Under the pieces are notes generated by a model, which was not told where the DNA came from, did not search any database, and saw only the letters and a list, made by a program, of their open reading frames with translations. Positions 8,561 through 16,080 of a stretch of 44,621 nt of DNA are shown one piece after another. Location: assembly GCA_020722685.1 (NCBI GenBank), contig DYKH01000030.1, forward strand, positions 3,125 to 47,745. The letters run 5' to 3'. The stretch is from Caldithrix sp. Its GTDB lineage: Bacteria; KSB1; UBA2214; DYKH01. Position 1 is the stretch's first letter; every line of letters starts with the position of its first letter. The translations under genes were made by a program, and so were the position numbers.

Positions 8561-10606
8561 TTACTGTTTGACCACTCTTATTGCTTCTCTTGCTGCCTCA
8601 ATCAGCGGCTGCGCCGATATGGGATTACCCACTGCGGCCCGCATCCAAGCATCCGGGGTGATGGAGCCGAGGGTGCACATGCGCTCCATTTCTGCGCCCA
8701 AGTTTTTTCCTTTTAAATGCTGTTCGATTTGAAACATGATGATTTGACCCAGGGAATAATCCGGCAGATAAAGCCCGGCATCGATCATGTGCGAATAAAC
8801 ACCCAGCAAGATCACGTCTTTGACGCCAATCAGCGGCGCCCAATATCGATTCCAAATCTCCTGCGCGATGAGTACCGTTGCCTGCTTCAACTCCTCGGCG
8901 CTGGCCTGCGGATGCTCATACATCCAATGCCAAACCCTCATGTCCACCAATCCGACTGCAGCCATTTCGCAGGTGGTCCAGTAGGTGTCTAGCGCCTTCA
9001 AATGTTCCGACATCTCATCGGGCTTGCTGAGACCCAAAAGCTCCAAATCACGGGACTGAAACACAAAGGCAAAAGCTTCGGTGAAAGCGGTGTTGGGAAC
9101 ACCCGAGAGAAAATAGTGATCGATTCTGTTGAGGGAAAACACCTGCTCAACGTTGTGCCCAAACTCGTGGATGGCTATGTTATAGCCTTTATAGTTCATG
9201 CCGCCCTGCGGAATGCGGGTGCGGAGGTGCGCTTTGTCTTCGCGTCTGCCGGCGCCCATGGCATGGCCGGCGCCGCGTGAAGGATCAACGACGACTTTGC
9301 TTGCCAAAAACGCCGCCGTTTGCTGAGCAAAGCCGAGCTTGTCAAGAATGTTTGGCAAATCTTTTTGAAACGCATCAACTGCAGGATATTTTTGCGCTAC
9401 TATTTTGTCCAGTTCCGCCTCATCATAAGCGCCGCGCGGCTTGAAGCCATTGTACCAAATGTCGAATGGCTCCAACTTCCGTTTCAGCCGTTTGGAGATC
9501 AGCTTGGCGATTTCTTTCCCGACGGGGTTCGTCAAGACGGAAATCAGCAGGTTTTCGAATTCCGGCTCGGGAATCTCCCGATCCCTTTGAAATCTTCGAT
9601 CCATCTTGGTGGGCAAATTCGGATAATAAGCATCCGCGAGCTGCTCGGCATGGAAGATCGAAAGTAAATGTTCATACCGGGTGTTACTCTCGGGAACAAC
9701 CGGTACTTCTTGCTTCTGATCGAAGACGACGTTTGCTACCGGATTCCACTGCACCCTGTCATTGTTGATGACATTCTGCGGTATCTCTTGGCGAATGATC
9801 CTTTCCATCACATTCTGGATCATCCGCTGGCGCGCCAAACCGTCGGGCTTGGCGTATTGGGCTTTCAGCTCATCCCGCAGTCCCCAATGGCTGATCAACT
9901 TCAATCCTTCGGGAAAAAGTCGCTGCCCTTTCGCATCGACCAATTCGTGCATATAGATGTTGTAGTTGCTGATATAGTCGTCGGCCTGAACATAAGCTTT
10001 GGTGAGTTGTTGCTGTACCTCGGCCGGCACTCTTTGGGCAAAGAGATGCGCCAGTCTGGTTTGCGCCCACTGTTCGCGCGTCCACTGGTGGCCCGATTTC
10101 AACCGTTCCTCTAAAGTGGTAAGCGGGAAATTGAGCAACGCCACAAACGCGATCTTGGTTTTGAAAAAGTCCGCATTCACGTGCGCCGAGGGATCATATT
10201 CTGCAAACAGATAATCTACCGGCAAAATAGGGCCGAGGTCCAGTTGAATGGGACGGGAGAGATCGCGCCCGATTTCGTTATTATGGCCAAAGACGGTTTC
10301 GATGTTGGTTTCAAAACGATGGAAGGTGTCTTTGAGCAGGGCGGTGTCGGCGATAAAATGCTCGGCGCAAAAGTCCAGAAAGGCTTTGTCGTCGCCGTCT
10401 TCGGCGCGCCAAAAATCGGCCACTTGCCGAACTCCCTTGTAGATGCGCCGTTCCTGCGACGCGTTATGTTTGCTCGTCAAAGTCGAAATCGCTTGAGTGA
10501 TGGTATTATCTTGCACGGCTCCTCCTGCCTGGCAATATGAACTGTGAATTGATGTGACCAATAGGATACCTAATAACACGGATGTAGCTTCTGTTAAGCG
10601 TCGCAT
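8561..10606 (-). CDS. Secreted gluzincin metallopeptidase (M3-like)
   Basis: The protein is about 681 aa and starts with a signal peptide (hydrophobic stretch 'VLLGILLVTSIHSSYC', possibly with a lipobox-like cysteine). The zinc site is H482-E-F-G-H486, with a likely third ligand E512 in NTAFTEAFAF, 26 residues after the second histidine. This spacing fits gluzincins such as M3 oligopeptidases. It should hydrolyse peptides outside the cytoplasmic membrane. Overall similarity to classical M3 enzymes is weak, so a separate family is possible. The ATG at 10606 is preferred over the GTG at 10612 because GGAGGT lies 6 bases before it. It may form an operon with the GH2-like gene downstream. Confidence 0.78.
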   Translation of the reverse strand: MRRLTEATSVLLGILLVTSIHSSYCQAGGAVQDNTITQAISTLTSKHNASQERRIYKGVRQVADFWRAEDGDDKAFLDFCAEHFIADTALLKDTFHRFETNIETVFGHNNEIGRDLSRPIQLDLGPILPVDYLFAEYDPSAHVNADFFKTKIAFVALLNFPLTTLEERLKSGHQWTREQWAQTRLAHLFAQRVPAEVQQQLTKAYVQADDYISNYNIYMHELVDAKGQRLFPEGLKLISHWGLRDELKAQYAKPDGLARQRMIQNVMERIIRQEIPQNVINNDRVQWNPVANVVFDQKQEVPVVPESNTRYEHLLSIFHAEQLADAYYPNLPTKMDRRFQRDREIPEPEFENLLISVLTNPVGKEIAKLISKRLKRKLEPFDIWYNGFKPRGAYDEAELDKIVAQKYPAVDAFQKDLPNILDKLGFAQQTAAFLASKVVVDPSRGAGHAMGAGRREDKAHLRTRIPQGGMNYKGYNIAIHEFGHNVEQVFSLNRIDHYFLSGVPNTAFTEAFAFVFQSRDLELLGLSKPDEMSEHLKALDTYWTTCEMAAVGLVDMRVWHWMYEHPQASAEELKQATVLIAQEIWNRYWAPLIGVKDVILLGVYSHMIDAGLYLPDYSLGQIIMFQIEQHLKGKNLGAEMERMCTLGSITPDAWMRAAVGNPISAQPLIEAAREAIRVVKQ

Positions 10607-10682
10607 TGTCACCTCCGGATAATCGCTTCACGCTGAAGAAATTCTAATGACCTTTATGCTTGCCTTGGCGCCGGCAAAATAC

Positions 10683-11336
10683 TCACGGTTCCAAGACCTC
10701 TATTTCGTCCGGATCTACGGGAATGATGAAAGTAAAATTGTCTTCTCCCACTCGTTCCTTGAGCTTTTTCATGATCCCATTTACATCGTCATCCGGACCG
10801 GCAATGTAAAGCGGCTTTCCTTCACGACCGAATTCGACCTTGGGCAGATCAGTGAAGGAATCTTTGGCATCCAGCACGAAGCGACTCATGTCAAAGTCTT
10901 TCTGCGGTGAAAAGCCCAAATTGGCCGCATAGTCAATGCCGCCGTAAATGATGGCGTGGGCGAGATGGGGTGAGCATTCTTCCATTTCTTGATCTCCGAA
11001 CACCCGTTCTTTTACTTGCCATTCATAAACCAAAGTCGAGAAATTGGCATTACAGTAGGTGTTCTTTAGTCCGAGGCAATACAGGTCGACAAGATACACA
11101 CCAAACAAAATGTCACCATCGTCTTGTTGCCGCGAGAGGAGAACGGTGGCATGACCTTTCTCACGCCAATCTTTGTTGACAAAGCATTCGAAAATGGGAT
11201 ATTCTCGGGCATGACGGATATTCTGCTCCGGCGTCCGCTGCGAATATTTTTCCTGATTGGCTCTCTTTTTACGCTCTTTCTCCTTGCGTCGTTTTTTCAT
11301 GGCTGCCTTCTGCCGCCGGCGTGGGTCAGTAGCCAT
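10683..11336 (-). CDS. Conserved hypothetical protein with a highly basic N-terminus
   Basis: The product is about 217 aa. Residues 1-35 are dense in Arg and Lys (PRRRQKAAMKKRRKEKERKK), followed by a compact alpha/beta region with 'GVYLVDLYCLGLKNTY' and a C-terminal acidic tail. I recognise the general type from environmental bacteria but know no function. The basic leader could bind nucleic acid. The start at 11336 is chosen because GAGGAGAG lies about 9 bases upstream; the ATG at 11345 is too close to that site. Confidence 0.6.
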   Translation of the reverse strand: MATDPRRRQKAAMKKRRKEKERKKRANQEKYSQRTPEQNIRHAREYPIFECFVNKDWREKGHATVLLSRQQDDGDILFGVYLVDLYCLGLKNTYCNANFSTLVYEWQVKERVFGDQEMEECSPHLAHAIIYGGIDYAANLGFSPQKDFDMSRFVLDAKDSFTDLPKVEFGREGKPLYIAGPDDDVNGIMKKLKERVGEDNFTFIIPVDPDEIEVLEP

Positions 11337-11548
11337 AATTAGCATCTCTCCTCGAATGTCGCAAATGGTGGAAAGTGTTTAGAAAAGTCTTTGCTTCTCC
11401 TAAAGGAAGCTTTCACCCAAAAATTGCTGCCTAATATAAACGTTTTCCGCGAGCTTGTCAACAAGGTAAAAATTTCTTGCAATCCCGCCGGATTTCGCTA
11501 AATTGGTGGCAATTTTTTGACGGATTCTCATTAAGAACTCCAATTGCC

Positions 11549-11643
11549 AGCGTTCCGGAGGTTGTGTCTTGGAAAAGTTCCCAGCAACAAATGGTCGCGG
11601 AATCTACGAGGTTGTCCGAACAGCAAAGAACCTCCGGAACGCT
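11549..11643. repeat. 95-bp palindromic element with 15-bp inverted ends
   Basis: AGCGTTCCGGAGGTT (11549-11563) and AACCTCCGGAACGCT (11629-11643) are perfect inverted repeats flanking about 65 bases. The element lies in the 360-base region between two divergent genes, upstream of the SUI1 gene. It looks like a small non-autonomous element or a structured leader. No target-site duplication is evident. The rest of 11337-11705 holds no supported gene. Confidence 0.6.
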
Positions 11644-11705
11644 TAAACGTGCTCTTCTGCAAGTCCGTTCGCCGGCCTTGTTAGGTTTATTATGCAAAGG
11701 TAGAG

Positions 11706-12056
11706 ATGCCCAGCAATACCGAGCTCGTCTATTCCACCAACAAAAATCTGCAACGCTGCCGCAAATGCGGCAAGCTCATCTGCGAATGTCAGCCGGAAAA
11801 GTCTGTCTCAGCAGGCAAACAAACGCCGCGCGTTTCGCTGGACAAAAAAGGCCGCAAGGGGAAAAGCGTTACCCTCATCGAGGGCTTTCATGTCAATCCG
11901 ACTCATTTAGCCGAAATCGCCAAGAGCCTCAAGCAATTCTTGGGAACCGGCGGCACGGCAAAAGAAGGACACATCGAGATCCAAGGGGATCACCGCAAGA
12001 AAGCTGCGGAGAAGCTGCTGGAAATGGGGTATCGGGTCAAAACGATTGGAGGATAG
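11706..12056 (+). CDS. yciH: SUI1/YciH-family translation initiation factor
   Basis: The 116-aa protein has a short N-terminal zinc-ribbon-like CRKCGKLICEC, then the SUI1 (eIF1-like) fold: 'KGRKGKSVTLIEGF', 'AEIAKSLKQFLGTGGTAKEG' and 'IEIQGDHRKKAAEKLLEMGY'. All hallmark SUI1 residues, including the GTGGTxK loop, are present. The bacterial homolog YciH binds the ribosome and affects start-site fidelity; its role is less essential than that of eIF1. It is followed closely by the DUF5916 gene on the same strand, though they are probably unrelated in function. AAAGGTAG precedes the ATG. Confidence 0.9.
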   Translation: MPSNTELVYSTNKNLQRCRKCGKLICECQPEKSVSAGKQTPRVSLDKKGRKGKSVTLIEGFHVNPTHLAEIAKSLKQFLGTGGTAKEGHIEIQGDHRKKAAEKLLEMGYRVKTIGG

Positions 12057-12101
12057 CTTCTCGACAACCAAGTCAGTCATTTTCGGCAGGAGAGAGGCTT
12101 T

Positions 12102-14255
12102 TTGAGACGGAGCTTTTCTGCCGGGCTGTTCATGGGGCTGAAACTTATCTGGATTCTCAATTCACATTCGCAACCGGTGCTTCGGGCGATATGGGTAAAT
12201 CCCGCTCCGCACATCGACGGCAAATTGCAGGAGGAAGCTTGGCAAAAGGCCGCGGTAATCAGCGAGTTTTATCAGCGGGAGCCGAATCCCGGCCAACCCA
12301 TCAGCGAGGCGACTCAAGTTTACGTCTGTCACGACCAGCAGCAAATCTATTTTGGCTTTCAGTGTTTTGATCAGCCCGGTGGCATCACCGCCAAGGAAAT
12401 GGCGCGCGACGTGAGCTTGGGAGAGGACGACCGCGTGCAAGTCATTTTGGATACTTTTTTGGATGGGCGCAACGGCTATTGGTTTCAGATTGGGCCGCGC
12501 GGCTCCATCGGCGATGCCCTGGTCAGCGCCAACGGCGCCACCTTCAACAAAGAATGGGATGGACTGTGGGAAGGAAAAGCTCGCATCCACGATCAAGGCT
12601 GGGACGCGGAAATTGCCATTCCGTTCAAGACCCTCACTTTTGATCCGCAGCGCCACGATTGGGGGCTGAAGCTCATTCGCCATATCCGACGAAAGCTGGA
12701 AAGCTCCTATTGGCCGGCCGCGAACCTGAATTCCTATCGTTTTCAGATTTCCGATTCGGGTGTTTTGCAGGGACTTGAAGGAATCACCCAAGGCATCGGC
12801 TTGGATGTGAGCCCTTACGGCTTGGCGGGACTTGACCAAAAGCTGCCCAAAGACGACCAGCTCGTCAAAGATGCGGGGCTGGATATTTTCTATCAAGTGA
12901 CTCCGGGTTTAAAAAGCGCCTTGACCGTTAACACCGATTTTGCGCAGACCGAGGTGGACGCCCGGCAGGTCAATCTCACCCGCTTTCCCCTGCATTTTCC
13001 GGAAAAGCGAGACTTCTTTCTCGACGGCGCCAACTACTTTGACTTTGGCATATCCGGCGATGGCGCGAATCCCTATTCGAAACGGCTTATTCCCTTCTTC
13101 TCCCGCCGCTTGGGTTTGGATGGTAATGGCAATCCGATTCACATTATTTGGGGCGCAAAATTCACCGGACAAATCGACCGATGGAATTTGGGATTTCTGC
13201 ATATTATGGACGAGCGCGACGGTGAAAACCGCAATTTCACCATCCTCCGTGCGAGCGCGAACATCGCCAGCCAATCTTCCATCGGATTCATCGGCAGCAA
13301 AGGAAACGCCTTGTCCGCCGGGGATAACAGCGTGGTTGGCGTCGATGTGAAATTGGCCAGCGCCTCCTTCTTAGGGAACAAGAACATTGCCCTTATACTT
13401 TTTGGCCTCAAGTCAGATACCGACGGATTGAAGGGCGCAGACCAGGCAACGGGCTGTGCGCTTGCCTATCCGAATGATCTTTTTTCGCTGCGCGTCGGCT
13501 TTCATCAGATCGAAAAGAACTTTCGTGCCGGGGTCGGATTCGTTCCGCGCACAGACATTCGTGAGAGCTACTTCGAATCTACCTTTGGCCCGCGACCAAA
13601 TCGCTGGGGTTTGCTGCAAGTCTTGTTCAGCACCGGGATCGACTATATCACCGATTTGGGCGATCATCTGCAAACTCGATCCCTCTCGCTCACGCCTCTT
13701 CATCTGCGCTTCAAGACTGGGGATGCTGTTGTCTTCTCCTTCAGCCGGCAGTATGAGAATTTACCCACTACCTTTGCGATTCATCCTCAGCATACGATTC
13801 ACTCCGGCGTCTACAAGTTTGCGCGCAGCTCCGTGTCGCTGCAAAGCGCCCAGCGACGCAACTTTTGGCTGACCAGCTCTTTTCGCTGGGGCAGTTTTTA
13901 CAATGGTGAGCGACAGGATTGGACAGCGGCTTTCGGCTACAAAGTGAGCGTGCCGCTGTACGTAAGCGTAGAAATAGAGCGCGACAACATTACCCTGCCG
14001 GACGGCGATTTTATCGTAGACGTCGGTAGACTCAGTTTGAATCTGCTCTTCAGCCCGGATATCACTCTATACAACTATGTCCAGTACGATAATCAGTCGA
14101 AAAGGATGGGCTGGCAATCGCGCTTTCGCTGGATTCTCACTCCGGGAAACGAAATTCTGCTGGTGTGGAACTCAATTTGGCAAGATCCTTTGCAGCGTCA
14201 TGAGGTAACGGAGAGTGCGACGCGGCTGAAGGTGGGGTATAATTATCGGTTTTAA
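12102..14255 (+). CDS. DUF5916 family protein with N-terminal carbohydrate-binding-like domain
   Basis: The 717-aa protein starts at TTG (AGGAGAGAGG just upstream), with an N-terminal signal-like segment. Residues about 30-220 form a CBM9-like domain typical of the family ('IDGKLQEEAWQKA', 'FGFQCFDQ'). The remainder is rich in alternating aromatic residues and short turns, ending in 'RLKVGYNYRF', which is typical of an outer-membrane beta-barrel C-terminus with a terminal Phe. The family is frequent in Bacteroidota-related bacteria and its function is unknown. It is presumably inserted in the outer membrane. A decayed partial copy lies at 15155-15320. Confidence 0.86.
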   Translation: MRRSFSAGLFMGLKLIWILNSHSQPVLRAIWVNPAPHIDGKLQEEAWQKAAVISEFYQREPNPGQPISEATQVYVCHDQQQIYFGFQCFDQPGGITAKEMARDVSLGEDDRVQVILDTFLDGRNGYWFQIGPRGSIGDALVSANGATFNKEWDGLWEGKARIHDQGWDAEIAIPFKTLTFDPQRHDWGLKLIRHIRRKLESSYWPAANLNSYRFQISDSGVLQGLEGITQGIGLDVSPYGLAGLDQKLPKDDQLVKDAGLDIFYQVTPGLKSALTVNTDFAQTEVDARQVNLTRFPLHFPEKRDFFLDGANYFDFGISGDGANPYSKRLIPFFSRRLGLDGNGNPIHIIWGAKFTGQIDRWNLGFLHIMDERDGENRNFTILRASANIASQSSIGFIGSKGNALSAGDNSVVGVDVKLASASFLGNKNIALILFGLKSDTDGLKGADQATGCALAYPNDLFSLRVGFHQIEKNFRAGVGFVPRTDIRESYFESTFGPRPNRWGLLQVLFSTGIDYITDLGDHLQTRSLSLTPLHLRFKTGDAVVFSFSRQYENLPTTFAIHPQHTIHSGVYKFARSSVSLQSAQRRNFWLTSSFRWGSFYNGERQDWTAAFGYKVSVPLYVSVEIERDNITLPDGDFIVDVGRLSLNLLFSPDITLYNYVQYDNQSKRMGWQSRFRWILTPGNEILLVWNSIWQDPLQRHEVTESATRLKVGYNYRF

Positions 14256-14263
14256 GACAAAAT

Positions 14264-14292
14264 CCCCCGGTCTTTGCCAAAAAGGCCGGGGG
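14264..14292 (+). terminator. Terminator hairpin after DUF5916 gene
   Basis: CCCCCGGTCTTT (14264-14275) pairs with AAAGGCCGGGGG (14281-14292) through 12 pairs, including one G-T. It begins 8 bases past the stop. There is no T-run, unlike the copy at 15330, so it may have weakened. Confidence 0.65.
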
Positions 14293-14357
14293 CCTGGGCA
14301 ATCTCTAACCTCGATTTTCGATGAAAGAAGATTGGGATTTATCGTTCAAAAGTCCAC

Positions 14358-14415
14358 GACATCATCAACAACGGTCCCTGCAGTAGAATGGGCTTTTTCT
14401 GATATGCCACAGCCG
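14358..14415 (-). pseudogene. 3' remnant of a parE-like toxin gene
   Basis: Read on the minus strand, the segment encodes TAVAYQKKPILL. This aligns with the end VAVAHQKRRPFYW of the neighbouring ParE gene at 15385-15680. The rest of the gene is absent. It lies just downstream of the vapC-like gene. Confidence 0.55.
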
Positions 14416-14439
14416 TCTACCTCACCCACAGAAAAATGA

Positions 14440-14841
14440 TTACTTGAGTGGATTGATAACTTCAACACTGCGAATGATCTGTCCATGAGTCAAATCCTCT
14501 GTCCAAAGCATTTGACATTGGGCATGCTCAGCAGAAGCGATTATCAATGAATCCCAAAAGGAGATTCTGTGCAAAATTTGAATGTCAATTGCATTGTCGA
14601 TCAACTCAGGCGTGATTAGTACAATTTCTAAATTCTTCAAAGTATGAACAATATTCTTAACGTAAAGGGGATCAGCATGCAGCTTCGAAGTGGCAGCGAC
14701 ATAAAACTCTTGAATGACTTGAGTCGAGATTACGCCTCGATGTTCGTTTTTCACAAGTTGTAATAATTGTCGACATCGCTCACGCTTAACCAAATCGTAC
14801 TGATCTAAGCTATAAACCAGAATATTGGTGTCGATGAACAC
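14440..14841 (-). CDS. PIN-domain ribonuclease toxin (VapC-like)
   Basis: The product is about 133 aa and starts with the classic PIN motif VFIDTNILVYSLD. Conserved acids follow: the central E in VIQEFYVAA, WDSLIIASA and the C-terminal WTEDLTHG. PIN toxins cleave RNA with Mg2+. The ORF is open to 14895, but the GTG at 14841 starts one base after the antitoxin stop, which fits translational coupling and the family N-terminus. It should form a toxin-antitoxin pair with the gene just upstream. All four expected acidic positions appear present, so activity is plausible. Confidence 0.85.
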   Translation of the reverse strand: MFIDTNILVYSLDQYDLVKRERCRQLLQLVKNEHRGVISTQVIQEFYVAATSKLHADPLYVKNIVHTLKNLEIVLITPELIDNAIDIQILHRISFWDSLIIASAEHAQCQMLWTEDLTHGQIIRSVEVINPLK

Positions 14842-14842
14842 A

Positions 14843-15067
14843 CTAGCCAAGGTAAAGGTCCTCTCGACGCCATTTATCTCCCTGGGAATTGGCATTCGCT
14901 TGATCCATCAGTTGAAAACATTCCTCCAACCAGTGAGAGTTGGTCGATGTTACTGTCCTTTGTAATAATTGATGGATTGAATTATCCAACGATGTATGGT
15001 ATCTTTTGGCGTGCTCTTTTATCGCTCTCATCAAATTTTCGTCAAGCGAAATGGTAATTTTGGGCAT
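14843..15067 (-). CDS. Antitoxin for the PIN toxin (ribbon-helix-helix type)
   Basis: The product is about 74 aa and begins PKITISLDENLMRAIKEHAK, a beta strand followed by helices as in RHH or Arc-like antitoxins. Its C-terminal part (SHWLEECFQLMDQANANSQG) probably wraps the toxin. The stop lies one base before the toxin GTG. The ATG at 15067 is preferred because AGGTGATG lies just upstream. Such antitoxins bind their own promoter, so autoregulation is expected. Confidence 0.8.
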   Translation of the reverse strand: MPKITISLDENLMRAIKEHAKRYHTSLDNSIHQLLQRTVTSTNSHWLEECFQLMDQANANSQGDKWRREDLYLG

Positions 15068-15154
15068 GATCATCACCTCATGAATTTTTCACTTTCATCA
15101 ATACCTTGACTCGCGAGTCAATATAATGAAAAATGTCATTGAAGCAACTCTTTT

Positions 15155-15320
15155 TTATGATCTCGACTGTTCTGCAATTGGGGCCTAAAGCTGATCCGCC
15201 ACATTAAAGGCAAGCTCAAAAGCTCTTACTAGCCCACGGCTAATCTTAACTCCTATGGAACGCCACGAAGTGACCGAGAGCGCAACGCGGTTGAAGGTGG
15301 GGTATAATTATCGGTTCTAA
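15155..15320 (+). pseudogene. Decayed, internally deleted copy of the DUF5916 gene
   Basis: 15178-15255 translates as GLKLIRHIKGKLKSSY, stop, PTANLNSY. This matches GLKLIRHIRRKLESSYWPAANLNSY of the intact gene (around 12660-12736), with TAG replacing the Trp codon. It then jumps to ERHEVTESATRLKVGYNYRF and a stop at 15318, matching the end of the intact gene. About 1.46 kb is missing between the two parts. The remnant retains its own terminator. Confidence 0.83.
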
Positions 15321-15437
15321 GACAAAATCCCCCAGTCTTTTCAAGAAAGACTGGGGCCTTTTTTTAATGAAACCCATGACATACTCAACGACGGGCGCGC
15401 CAGTAGAATGGGCGTCTTTTCTGATGTGCCACAGCGA
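15257..15437. repeat. Copy B of duplicated segment (see 14196-14415)
   Basis: It contains the DUF5916 3' end, the terminator hairpin and the parE 3' end, in the same order as copy A. The two copies flank the vapBC-like pair as direct repeats about 1.06 kb apart. Confidence 0.8.
15330..15368 (+). terminator. Intrinsic terminator, second copy
   Basis: CCCCAGTCTTT (15330-15340) and AAAGACTGGGG (15346-15356) form a perfect stem, followed by CC and a run of T residues. This is a textbook terminator on the plus strand, now serving the decayed DUF5916 copy, and close to the convergent parE gene. Confidence 0.8.
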
Positions 15438-15680
15438 CAATCCTGATCTCGTTAGGTCGAACAGAGTAGACTAATGAATAGGGGAACCTCATAACCTCTT
15501 TTTCCTAACCCGACCTCGGATAAGTAGCGATGCTTCGGGAAAATGGGTGATACTATCTATAACTCGCCGAACCTCCTCGAGGAATTCAGTGCCGAGGCCA
15601 AAGCCAACACGATCATAAAAGTTAGCCGCTTCCTCAAGTTCGGCCTCTGCCGATTCGTGGATTGATACCAATGGACTCAT
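15385..15680 (-). pseudogene. ParE/RelE-family toxin, frameshifted
   Basis: The first frame encodes MSPLVSIHESAEAELEEAAN and on to VRKKRL, then stops at 15489 after 63 aa. The next frame continues RFPYSLVYSVRPNEIRIVAV then AHQKRRPFYWRARR and stops at 15385. Joined by restoring one base near 15490, it gives about 98 aa, the normal ParE length with the expected conserved C-terminal strand. So a one-base deletion (or a sequencing error) breaks it. It overlaps the antitoxin by four bases (ATGA type). Active ParE toxins poison gyrase, RelE types cut mRNA; the family assignment does not settle which. Confidence 0.8.
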
Positions 15681-15901
15681 GTTCGACGCGCCCGGGCACG
15701 AGCGAGGACCTCATCAACTGGATGAGCTTGGGCTGTGCCTTGATCGAGCTCATCGTCTCGACGAATGGCTTCGTCAATCCAGCGATTCTCAATGTCCGCC
15801 TCGCTCATGGTGTCCAGGCTGGCCAATAGCTCCCGCGCTAAATATGCCCTGGCCTCCGGACTCAGCCGAAGAGCCTCTTCCTTCAACTGTTCTATACTCA
15901 T
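15677..15901 (-). CDS. Addiction-module antitoxin (PF09720-like)
   Basis: The 74-aa protein starts MSIEQLKEEALRLSPEARAY and has the family pattern LARELLASLD, then WIDEAIRRDDELDQGTA and a basic end. This is typical of antitoxins paired with ParE-like toxins. It overlaps the toxin start, indicating co-translation. The gene is intact although its toxin is apparently frameshifted, a combination that would be selectively neutral. Confidence 0.85.
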   Translation of the reverse strand: MSIEQLKEEALRLSPEARAYLARELLASLDTMSEADIENRWIDEAIRRDDELDQGTAQAHPVDEVLARARARRT

Positions 15902-16045
15902 TCGTTGCCTTCTTGTTCGCGTCTAACATACAGAGTGCGCTATGTAAAGTCAAGGACTTTTTCCCAGATGGTTGGTGGACAGTACCTCTCTGCACCGCAA
16001 ATGCTTTTCTTGTACGGAAGAACTTCATTTCTCCACGCATATAAG

Positions 16046-16074
16046 CCCCCAGGCCTTTTTAAAAAGACTGGGGT
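16046..16074 (-). terminator. Terminator-like hairpin after sppA
   Basis: On the minus strand, CCCCAGTCTTTTT and AAAAAGGCCTGGGG form an imperfect stem directly after the sppA stop at 16081. It is very similar in sequence to the hairpins at 14264 and 15330, so the same hairpin module occurs three times within 1.8 kb. Confidence 0.6.
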
Positions 16075-16080
16075 CTATCA

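Larger units (their letters stand above)
14196..14415. repeat. Copy A of duplicated segment: DUF5916 3' end, terminator, parE 3' end
   Basis: The last 60 bases of the DUF5916 gene, the following CCCCC hairpin and the segment with 'CAGTAGAATGGGC' recur at 15257-15437 in the same order and orientation. The two copies are diverged but clearly alignable, with identical protein ends TESATRLKVGYNYRF. In this copy the parE-like part (14358-14415, minus strand) retains only about 15 codons, read as VAYQKKPILL. Confidence 0.8.
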
